NCBI GenBank assembly: GCA_963576565.1
Contig: OY755040.1
Coordinates: 82,307,321-82,371,320 of the forward strand
Length of the DNA: 64,000 bases
Reading direction: 5' to 3'
DNA from: Aspidapion aeneum
Lineage: Eukaryota; Arthropoda; Insecta; Coleoptera; Brentidae
Shown here: positions 43,851 through 52,080 of the stretch, piece after piece
Numbering within the stretch: position 1 is the stretch's first letter
How the letters are laid out: each line of letters opens with the position of its first letter
The notes under the pieces: model-generated
What the model was told of the DNA's origin: nothing
Seen by the model: only the letters and a program-made list of their open reading frames with translations
Database searches by the model: none
Position numbers and translations under genes: made by a program

Positions 43851-45078
43851 CCGCTGTGGCCTTAAAAAAAGTTAAAAAATAATTTGGGCGCCAATTTGTG
43901 GCCTATTAAAATGCGTTGTGTGACATTTTGGCAGCTTAAAGACTTTGCTGCCATTTTGTGACACTGTAATTAGAATATAACAATTTGCCAACTTGTGACA
44001 CAACAAAACCTCTGAATAATTAAACAAATATCTGGAAGCAGAACTGTATTTTCCAGCTAGGTAAAACATTGATATGCCCGGTAACTTTTATACAGTGGAG
44101 AAGGGGGGGTTCAGAAATAAGAAACTTTTAAGTGCGCCACATTATTTAATACCAATGTTTTACAAAGAAGATCTTAAATAAAATACAGTTCAACCCAAAC
44201 GTTGCAGCCAAACAATGAAATTCTACTTACTTCCGAGGCTTCCAGAGTATTTGTGTAATTAAGAATAACCAAAAAAAATAAACAGAATAAAATTCTAAAA
44301 GATTGAATTAAGATGACAAAACTAGAAGCACTTAACAGGTAGATGGACTCCTTTAACAGGTCATAGTTATCTACATCTGAATCAGTAGTGTGAGACTCAG
44401 TTGTATAAATGATGGTTAAAAATAAGATATACTTCCAAAATTATTCTGTCATAGGGGAGATCCAGACCAAATATCTGCTGTCATCATTCTACGTTGGGTA
44501 GAATGAGACAGACAGCAACCCAGTCCGAGATCCACCCCATGAGGTAAAAATGTGTGATGAAACCGCTAGAAACAAAATATAATCTCATCTCTCTTTTGTC
44601 TCCGCAAAGTTGGCTCACTGAATTGTACAAATAACAAAGAAATTTAGTTCATCTTGTATATTTTGATTGTAAAACTTGAGAAAAATACCAAACAAGTCAG
44701 GGCCAAAATAGCAAGGCACTTTAAATTTGACAGTAAAATTATCTTAAATAAATGAAATGAAGGAAAACAAGTCGATGTAGTAAATATGCCGCAAAACCAG
44801 GGTTATGACGTCATACCTTATCTTGCGTTTACAAGAAATGTTGAAATTATACTGTGAAAACTTATATATGAAAAGATTACATCTAAATTATATTAAAAAA
44901 ATTTATATATGAGGAAAAAAAATTATAGTTAAGGCTTGCTCCTACCTTGGTCCTTGATTATTTTGTGTATAAATGTGTTTTATTTTGTAAACCTGGATGT
45001 GTTGTACCAGACATCTTCTGCTACTCCACCGGTCCCAGTTCTGCCGCGCCTTCCCTGCTGACTAACTAGCACATGGTA

Positions 45079-45902
45079 CTAGTGCAGCACATCGTGGACA
45101 AAATGTTGATGGTTTCTTGCCCGAGCATAAAAAGGTTGTGGGATTCTTGCCCGAGCGTAGAACCCTGTGGAAAATGAAATGTTTCAGTTTCCTGGAATTC
45201 GTCAATTTTGCACGAAGTTCCCCTACACAGTAACTTAAATCGAGGACCCCATGTCGACTCAATAAAACAAAGTAGATTTAAACAGATGAACTAAAATAAT
45301 CCTAACGTACCTTTCCCAGGGTTATAACTGGCCCGTCCGGCTTCCCACCAGCGTCCAGCCCAACTGTCCCGTCGCTGGAATTGACAGGGCTGTAGACAAA
45401 GGAGAAAAACAATATATAGTTTTTATCCAACACGTGGTTAAAAGAAAAATATAAAAACGCCAACAATTCCCCACGTCCTTTGTCAAAAAAAAAAACATTT
45501 CCCACGAAAAATAATTACAATTTGGGAGGCAATTATTATCTTTAAGAGTCCTCAAATAATAAAAAAAAATGAAAAAAATAAAATCGAACTTACCAATGCT
45601 CTTTCCGTGCAAATGGCGTAGGCCGACTTAAATCCCTCTATGTAGAGGATATGAGCCGTCCACGAGATACGCCTCACGACGGACTCACTCTTTACAGTCT
45701 CTGGGACAGAACCTGCAGTTTTTGCAGTGCCACTACCCAAAAACAATGGCGATCCCAGAAACTGTTGTCGACCCAGCCAAAATTTGTTAGCAAAGACCAG
45801 GCAGAACACAAAAACCGAGGTGGCCGGAAACCGTTTTGTAAATTTGGTGGGGAGTGGGGACAGTAAAACGCAATACCAACCAACCAGAAAAACCCGCGAT
45901 TT
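45079..45902 (-). other. possible three-exon gene inside the G1 LTR (3' copy)
   Basis: Minus strand. Exon 1: frame open from 45,902 to 45,594, then donor GTAAGT. Exon 2: 45,389-45,311, after acceptor TTCTCCTTTGTCTACAG and before donor GTACGT. Exon 3: 45,164 to TAG at 45,079, after acceptor CATTTTCCACAG. The phases match (0, then 1), leaving one frame of 157 codons. AATAAA follows at 44,984-44,979. Exon 3 contains FYARAR twice. No ATG occurs in exon 1, so an upstream exon, a non-AUG start, or a role as spliced non-coding leader must be allowed. I recognise no family. Exons are identical in both LTR copies. Confidence 0.4.
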
Positions 45903-46534
45903 TCAAACTAACCAATGAGGTACAGCAATAGTTCTATACAGGTCTATAGGGGCAGCACCGACCAAGTGGACATTGCAATTAGGTAAAACGTACATTGAGG
46001 TGTTGTCGGATCTATTTCCACGGTTGAAATTTTTATAACAAGGACGTCGAGACACCCTCCATACATTTGACCGAACATTTGCCTACCGGACCCCCACCAA
46101 CATATCAAGTAGAAGAAGAATAACCCGACGGACTAGAAGAAGCTTAGCATTGAAACCATCTACTGTAAAATCAATTACTGGAGATCAGGGCATGCAGCAA
46201 ACCCAGGAATATTCGAACACTCAACCAATTCCCATATGAGTAAAGCTATACTAAGTGTAGAATTTAGTTGTATTTTAGCTACAGTTTCAGTCACAAGTTT
46301 CCTTTGCTCTTTATATATGTTTTCTCCAAGATTCATATGGTTTGACGCCATTCTTGTAAAACATTTCTACTGTAATAAAGTTATTTCTGAACCTGAACCC
46401 AAAAATACACACTGAACTACTGCTAAGAAGCTCGGCACAAGAGTGTTCAGATGTTAACTCACACGATTTCGTTTATTCTTTTAGTCTTGGTTTTTATCCC
46501 TCGTTTATCTCCCATTTACAAAAGTGCATAACTC

Positions 46535-46950
46535 GTATTTATTTTATCCTTTCCCTATCAAATTAATAAAGATATCAAAGTGGCGGAGCCTCGGTTGTTA
46601 CTGGTCAAACCGTGAACCTAAATATGTTTTCGTGCTGTCACAACTAGCTATGAGGTTCGGATTGTCCCAATATCCTCGAAAATAAACGTAAGGGAATGAA
46701 ATGTTCATCTAAATGTTTCCTTCCTGTTACTGAATCCGTTTGTGATGCGGCAACGCCGCCATTCCCCAGCATAACAGCTGTTTAACTTTCATGACGACAA
46801 GAGAATCACAAAATTCCACAGATAAAAACAAAACAATCAAAATTTTTATGTGATTTTCCCGAAGCCTGTGATCTTAAATTCCAATTACGATGTCCAGATA
46901 ATGCGATGTGCGTAGTGTCCACAGTAATTCGATGGAATGCCTCCTTTTAA
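46535..46950 (+). repeat. antisense module in the G1 LTR, shared with 21,694-22,133
   Basis: Reads on the + strand, opposite to G1. Immediately upstream on the same strand are AATAAAGTTATTTCTGAACC (46,374), which looks like the polyadenylation region of another LTR. The whole 45,960-46,990 stretch may be a fragment of a second retrotransposon captured into the LTR. Confidence 0.65.
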
Positions 46951-47100
46951 GGTAATTTCCTAGACACTATATAATCTCCAAACCTAGCTCTATAAAATAC
47001 CCTTACTTTGTGTACAGAAAGACGAATCAAAGATCCTTGATTATTTACCTAAATAAACAAATATGTAACGCTGCTTTAAACGAAAAAATGACACGTTACA

Positions 47101-47117
47101 TAATCCCCCCCCAACTT
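47101..47117 (-). promoter_or_regulatory. G1 polypurine tract
   Basis: On the minus strand AAGTTGGGGGGGATTA directly precedes the 3' LTR start TGTAACG. Confidence 0.8.
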
Positions 47118-47139
47118 CAAGACGATTAACCTAAAAAGG

Positions 47140-48360
47140 TTAATCGGAGAGGTCCGCTGCCGACTTAAGGTCTTTGGCATGCCAACTCCCTGGCAGTACT
47201 TTACCCGATGGTTCCTGAAGCTCAAATATCCATGGGGAAATTTTATTCCTAATCACATAAGGACCAACGAATTTCGGTGCTAACTTCTTCGAGAAAAACT
47301 TCGCAGCATCTGACAACACATAATTCTTCTTCCAAACACGCTGACCCACAACAAAGTTGGGTACCCTTGTACGCAGATTATACTGAACTACGTTTTTCTC
47401 TCCTGCCACCTCTAACCTTCTCTTAACATCAGCATAGAGCTTCCGGAAACCTTCGTTCTTACTTTCAGCTGCAGTTTGTACACCATTCTCTTCAGATAAC
47501 AAAACTGGGTTGGAGTAATCTTTACCTGATAAACACATATTCCTACCAAAATTAACAAAGAAAGGAGACATCCTGGTTGTCTCATGGGTTGCAGTACGAA
47601 TCGCGCAGGCAAGTTTATGTATCTGTTCGTCCCACTTCCTGTGGTTGTCTTTCACATAACAACATAACATGGTTTTTAACGTACGATTCGTCCTCTCTGT
47701 TGGATTTGCTCTGGGGTGATAATACGGATTATACTGTATTTTAACCTGATAACTCTCAGCAAAACGCTTAAACTCATTACTTTTGTACTGAGGGCCATTA
47801 TCACAAAGTATCAAACGGGGTACTCCGAAGACCATAAATACTTGCTCCTCAAGATGCTTGACAACAGCTTGAGTAGGGGCTGTTCGCATTAGAAAAACTA
47901 AGGAAAACTTACTCAAATAGTCCGTAACGACGAGAATCCAGCAATTACCCTTTGTTGAACGAGGTAGAGGTCCACATAAATCAGTCGAAATAATTTCCCA
48001 AGGACGAGTTGGTTTTGGGTGAGATATCATCTGATCAGATACACCTTGTGTATCACCTTTATGAGCTGCACAGACAAAGCATTTCTTTACAAAAGTTGCC
48101 ACGTCCTGGCGCATTTTTGGCCAATAATATTTTTCTGCCAGTCTGTGGAAGGTTTTATACACACCCATATGTCCTGCGGTAGGAGGATCGTGAGCTTCTC
48201 CAATAATTCTACGCCTATGATCTTTGGGGACTACCTCTTTCCAATATTCGTTAGATGGTGAAAGTTGAGGGTATTCTTGTTTGACATATTTATACAACTT
48301 ATTATCAGTGTATCTCCAGTTCATAAATTTTAACGGTGATTCTACGACCCTCTTTACCAT
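47140..48360 (-). CDS. G1 integrase
   Basis: 406-codon minus-strand frame, stop at 47,140. N-terminal zinc finger EAHDPPTAGHMGVYKTFHRL with CFVC, then the catalytic core STDLCGPLP (first Asp), CDNGPQYKS (second Asp) and ANPTERTNRTLK (Glu), and a C-terminal part with VGQRVWKKNYVLSD and FVGPYVI. No chromodomain is seen. The frame is offset by one base from RNase H at 48,354-48,360, where the protein should run on as one polyprotein; one base lost near 48,357 would explain it. Integrates with 4-bp duplications, consistent with the CCGC flanks. Confidence 0.93.
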   Translation of the reverse strand: MVKRVVESPLKFMNWRYTDNKLYKYVKQEYPQLSPSNEYWKEVVPKDHRRRIIGEAHDPPTAGHMGVYKTFHRLAEKYYWPKMRQDVATFVKKCFVCAAHKGDTQGVSDQMISHPKPTRPWEIISTDLCGPLPRSTKGNCWILVVTDYLSKFSLVFLMRTAPTQAVVKHLEEQVFMVFGVPRLILCDNGPQYKSNEFKRFAESYQVKIQYNPYYHPRANPTERTNRTLKTMLCCYVKDNHRKWDEQIHKLACAIRTATHETTRMSPFFVNFGRNMCLSGKDYSNPVLLSEENGVQTAAESKNEGFRKLYADVKRRLEVAGEKNVVQYNLRTRVPNFVVGQRVWKKNYVLSDAAKFFSKKLAPKFVGPYVIRNKISPWIFELQEPSGKVLPGSWHAKDLKSAADLSD

Positions 48361-50030
48361 CGATCTTTAATTGCTGTTGAAACATCTCTGGGCTGCGAAA
48401 TTGTATCAATCATAGGTACTGCACGAGACAACATGTCCGGGACAACTAAATCTTTCCCTTTCCGATGGATTACTTCAAAATCATATTGCTGCAGTTTTAC
48501 AGACCAACGAGCAAGTCTTCCACTGGGCTCTTTTAGGCTATGAAGCCATTTTAAAGTAAAATGATCTGTTATGACCTTAAATGAGATCCCCTCAATATAA
48601 GGCCGGAGCTTCTCTATCGCCCAAACCAATGCCAAACATTCTCGCTCGGTGGTCGTGTAAACACGTTCTTGCTTAGTCAAAGATCGACTCAAATAGCATA
48701 TGACTTTGTCTCCTTCAGGATAAGGCTGCGTTAAACATGCTCCTATTCCATATCCTGATGCGTCTGTTTGAATGACAAATTCTTTGGTATAATCTGGACA
48801 TGTAAGAATCGGTGCAGTCACTAAAAGTTCCTTAATCTTAATAAATGCTTTTTCGCAGTCTGGAGTCCAATCGAACTTTTGATTTTTCTTAGTTAGAGCT
48901 GTAATCGGAGCTATTATCGCTGAAAAATTCTCTATGAAACGTCTGTACCAGGATATTGTACCTACAACTCTACGAACTTCTCTGACAGTTCTTGGCCTCT
49001 GGAGCTCTAACATGGCTCTAATTTTATTAGGGTCAACTCGGATGCCTCGACGGTCTACTACGAATCCTAAATACGTCATTTCTGGCCTACACAGTTGGCA
49101 TTTTTCCCAACTTACCGTTATCTTTGCATTCTGCAATCTTCGTAGGACTTCCTCAAGAATTCTAAGATGTTCAGAAAAGCTCTGTGTGACAATTACGAGG
49201 TCATCGAGATATACGTACACGTAGGGGTCTAAATCGTTTCCTATGACGCTATCTATGAGTCTCTGCCAAGTTGCAGGTGCATTATGAAGACCAAATGGTA
49301 ACCGCTTAAATTGGAAGAGACCTCGTCGACAGATGAATGCTGTTAGTGGCTTCGATGATTCTTCCATTGGTACTTGCCAATAAGCGCTTTTGATATCTAA
49401 AGTTGACAAGTATTTAGCATCTTTCAACTTGTCAAGAGTCTCGGATACGAGTGGTAAAGGATAACTATCACGCGCCGTCACTGAGTTCAATTTGCGGTAG
49501 TCTACACAGAAACGATATTTCTTTGTGTTTTTCTTTTGAACCATTACCACTGGTGAAGCCCATGAACTACTACTACGTTCTATCACATCCATTTTCAGCA
49601 TTTCGTCGATTTCGTCATCAATAAGTTTCTGAATGACCGGTGAGACCTTATATGAACGTTGTCTTATCGGTGCTGCATCTGTTGTAATCTTATGCTCTAC
49701 CCTATCTGTACATCCTAGTGAGTCACCCATAATAGTCTTATATTTATCGACCAATTCCTCTAGTCGTTCTGATTCATAAGGAGTAAGAGTAGTTTGTTGG
49801 TCTGATGTTTCTAAAGAACAAATCACATCTTTATTATCGGCAAAGTGCCACTCATTAGTACTTAAGTTCGGTACTATCCCCATCGAAATCCAAAAATCTA
49901 ATCCTAAAATCAAAGTGTGCGGCAACTCAGGAACGACGACGACCTCTATTAACCTAAATTTATCCTGAACTCGCATAGGAAGTTGCACTGTCCCAATACT
50001 ACATTGCTTTGACCATTTGCCACAATACAA
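48354..50030 (-). CDS. G1 protease end, reverse transcriptase and RNase H
   Basis: 558-codon minus-strand frame. From the start: protease C-terminal part (LPHTLILGLDFWISMG), then reverse transcriptase with FCVDYRKLNS, STLDIKSAYWQVPM (motif A), LPFGLHNAPATWQRLI (motif B) and YLDDLVIVTQS (motif C), the tether FLGFVV-like TYLGFVVDRRGI, and RNase H with IQTDASGYGIGACL, TTERECLALVWAI and VITDHFTLKWL. All catalytic residues are present. It ends in a TAA created by the same one-base shift that starts the integrase frame. Its first codons overlap the protease frame, so the ATG is not the natural start. Confidence 0.95.
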   Translation of the reverse strand: MYCGKWSKQCSIGTVQLPMRVQDKFRLIEVVVVPELPHTLILGLDFWISMGIVPNLSTNEWHFADNKDVICSLETSDQQTTLTPYESERLEELVDKYKTIMGDSLGCTDRVEHKITTDAAPIRQRSYKVSPVIQKLIDDEIDEMLKMDVIERSSSSWASPVVMVQKKNTKKYRFCVDYRKLNSVTARDSYPLPLVSETLDKLKDAKYLSTLDIKSAYWQVPMEESSKPLTAFICRRGLFQFKRLPFGLHNAPATWQRLIDSVIGNDLDPYVYVYLDDLVIVTQSFSEHLRILEEVLRRLQNAKITVSWEKCQLCRPEMTYLGFVVDRRGIRVDPNKIRAMLELQRPRTVREVRRVVGTISWYRRFIENFSAIIAPITALTKKNQKFDWTPDCEKAFIKIKELLVTAPILTCPDYTKEFVIQTDASGYGIGACLTQPYPEGDKVICYLSRSLTKQERVYTTTERECLALVWAIEKLRPYIEGISFKVITDHFTLKWLHSLKEPSGRLARWSVKLQQYDFEVIHRKGKDLVVPDMLSRAVPMIDTISQPRDVSTAIKDRW

Positions 50031-50200
50031 CTCGTCTTCTTTGTCGTATCAAGTGAAAAACCAAACCTCTCGATGATCGACCAACCATGATTCCCTAAAA
50101 AGGTACGTGAAGCCCCGGAATCCAACAAACTTAATAACTTATTTCCGAGCACATCCACTTCTAAATAAGGCCTCTCATCTTTACGAGCATGACTTATCAC
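49949..50200 (-). CDS. G1 aspartic protease
   Basis: Minus-strand frame of 83 codons with VLGNKLLSLLDSGASRTFL, the retropepsin active site in the form DSGA, and SCIVANGQ. The homologous protein continues in the neighbouring frame from about 50,010 (GTVQLPMRVQDKF), so one base has been gained or lost there. It would release Gag and Pol products. Confidence 0.88.
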   Translation of the reverse strand: MISHARKDERPYLEVDVLGNKLLSLLDSGASRTFLGNHGWSIIERFGFSLDTTKKTSCIVANGQSNVVLGQCNFLCEFRINLG

Positions 50201-50265
50201 ATAATCTAAAACGTACGTTAGCCTATCGGTCGATGCTTGTTCAGGCTGACTCGAAGGTCGACCAC

Positions 50266-52080
50266 CTACGAGCGCCTGGGTCCGCTTCCCTGACGATTAC
50301 AATTTCGACATTCTCTTACTGTTACCCCTGCTTGTCCACACGAATAGCACTGTTTGCCTCTAGGTAATGCGCACCCGATTGCCATATGCCCTGTTTGGTT
50401 GCATCTATAACATACAACGTCCCTATTCGCCCTACCAGGTCTAGCACCTTGTGGTGGTTGTCCATCTCTGTCATTTACACTAGACTGACCACTAGCTGGT
50501 TGTTGTCTCTCTCTATCAGCTCTAGCAGAGGAACTGCTTGTTGGCTGTCGCCTATCTCTTTCAAATCTATCAGCATGATGATTTGAATTCCGTTGGTTAG
50601 ATGTCGCGGTACTTGATATTTGAATTGCACTGACTGCTGTTGGAAAATCGTCACTGTCGCTCTCTACGTCAACGTAGGCCAAGTCAGGTTCGATTGATTG
50701 GTTTTTCCTAGGAGTAAAATTCTCCTCTTCTAACCCATATCTCTGGTCTATTCTACGACACAGATCCTTTAAATGTGATAGGCTATTGACCTCAGTAGCA
50801 ATCAACCCTTTCTTATAGATGTCCGCTATATTTCTGAAGACGATAGCTAATTTTGCCTCTTCGGAAACAGGACAGCCAAGTCTTTGGAAATACGTGTTCA
50901 TGACAGCAATATAAGTCCCTATAGACTCTCCAGGGCCTTGTTTACGTTTTTGAATCTCCTTCAATAGCTTCTCGCCATATGAAGAAGGAAGATATTCTGC
51001 CATGAACCTCTGTTCCAGCTGTTCCCATGTATGGACTTCTCTTCGAACATCTTTATAAAAAGTATAGGCTGACTTTTCAAAAAGATCAATGCCCGAATTC
51101 AGTAAAACCTTTTTGCTGACTCCTCTAGCCTGACTCAACTCGTCCACTCTCTCGAAAAATGCGGTGACGGAGATTGTACCCCTCTCGCCTGTAAACTTTA
51201 TGTTCCACTTATGCGGAGGTACAGGTGCAACGTGATATGAAGTACCAGGATCACTTGACATTGGTACTGGCGACGAACATGAAAATTGTCGTGACTGAGC
51301 AATTGGTGCAATGCTACTTTGGAGGGCAGCTAGACTCAAAGGAACGGTAGACGGTTGTTGGTAATGAAAAGCTGATGCACGGTCATTCTGAATTAGCATT
51401 GGGGGTGGTGCCTGTATTGGTGCTTGAGTTGGGTTCGTAAGCACTTGCATTTGCAATGGAGCAATGACCGACGGTTGATTTGTGGGCTGTTGAGTTGTCC
51501 TTTGTGTGCTCGAGTGCTGGGGTTGCGGGAGTTGAGACTGGCTGGGAATGTTGCCAACATTTGTCGAGTGATCTGAGCTTCGACTCGTTGATTGGGTTTC
51601 AGATGCTTCATCATCATCTGAGGTCACGCCAACTCTTAATAAATCTGTTGCTTGGCTCTGCAACCTCCCAATCAAACTCAAGGTTTCCGCAACCAGTATG
51701 CCTTTGGTTTGACTTTCTTCAAAGTTAGACGGATTCATGTTATTTATCCTGGCCAACACGTGTTCCAACCTTACAGCGATTTTTCTAAACTCTCCCCCCT
51801 TGCTCGTACCAGAGAACTTCTCTACCAGCGGTACCAGACTATCAAGCTTCTTCATGCAGCTAAAAGCATCTTGGCCAAATTTAAAGGGATACGGAGGGTA
51901 TCTCATACTTGTATCGGTCTTTTCTCTTTGCTTAATCAGCATAAGCTGTTGTTTCATCTCTTCCACCGATCCAATAGCTATGCCTCTCCATGTTAACTCA
52001 TAGATTAATTCGTCCTTGACTAAGTACCTTATGTCAGACAACCGACTCACAGAAACAGCCATAGTGCCTTTTATATTCAA
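50266..52080 (-). CDS. G1 Gag
   Basis: 604-codon minus-strand frame beginning with ATG at 52,080. It has a helical N-terminal region, a Gln/Pro/Ser/Thr-rich middle (about residues 170-290), the capsid-like region ending in FFERVDELSQARGVSKK, TFYKDVRREVHTWEQLEQRF and LKEIQKRKQGPGESIGTYI (the usual gypsy capsid core), an Arg/Ser-rich stretch, and two zinc knuckles at the C-terminus. The first is a normal CCHC (CYRCNQTGHMAIGC); in the second (CYSCGQAGVTVREC) the His is Val. It forms the particle and packages RNA. The frame ends at 50,266 just upstream of the protease frame. Confidence 0.93.
   Translation of the reverse strand: MNIKGTMAVSVSRLSDIRYLVKDELIYELTWRGIAIGSVEEMKQQLMLIKQREKTDTSMRYPPYPFKFGQDAFSCMKKLDSLVPLVEKFSGTSKGGEFRKIAVRLEHVLARINNMNPSNFEESQTKGILVAETLSLIGRLQSQATDLLRVGVTSDDDEASETQSTSRSSDHSTNVGNIPSQSQLPQPQHSSTQRTTQQPTNQPSVIAPLQMQVLTNPTQAPIQAPPPMLIQNDRASAFHYQQPSTVPLSLAALQSSIAPIAQSRQFSCSSPVPMSSDPGTSYHVAPVPPHKWNIKFTGERGTISVTAFFERVDELSQARGVSKKVLLNSGIDLFEKSAYTFYKDVRREVHTWEQLEQRFMAEYLPSSYGEKLLKEIQKRKQGPGESIGTYIAVMNTYFQRLGCPVSEEAKLAIVFRNIADIYKKGLIATEVNSLSHLKDLCRRIDQRYGLEEENFTPRKNQSIEPDLAYVDVESDSDDFPTAVSAIQISSTATSNQRNSNHHADRFERDRRQPTSSSSARADRERQQPASGQSSVNDRDGQPPQGARPGRANRDVVCYRCNQTGHMAIGCALPRGKQCYSCGQAGVTVRECRNCNRQGSGPRRS

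Larger units (their letters stand above)
43855..47100 (-). repeat. G1 3' LTR (3.2 kb)
   Basis: Minus strand, starts TGTAACGTGTCATT and ends AAGGCCACA. Homology with the 5' LTR runs from 43,868 to 47,100 at a constant offset of 11,174, so no net indel. The outer 13 bp (43,855-43,867) do not match the corresponding inner end of the 5' LTR. Contains the possible spliced gene (45,079-45,902), AATAAA at 44,979-44,984 (minus), and the antisense module shared with 21,694-22,133. Confidence 0.9.
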
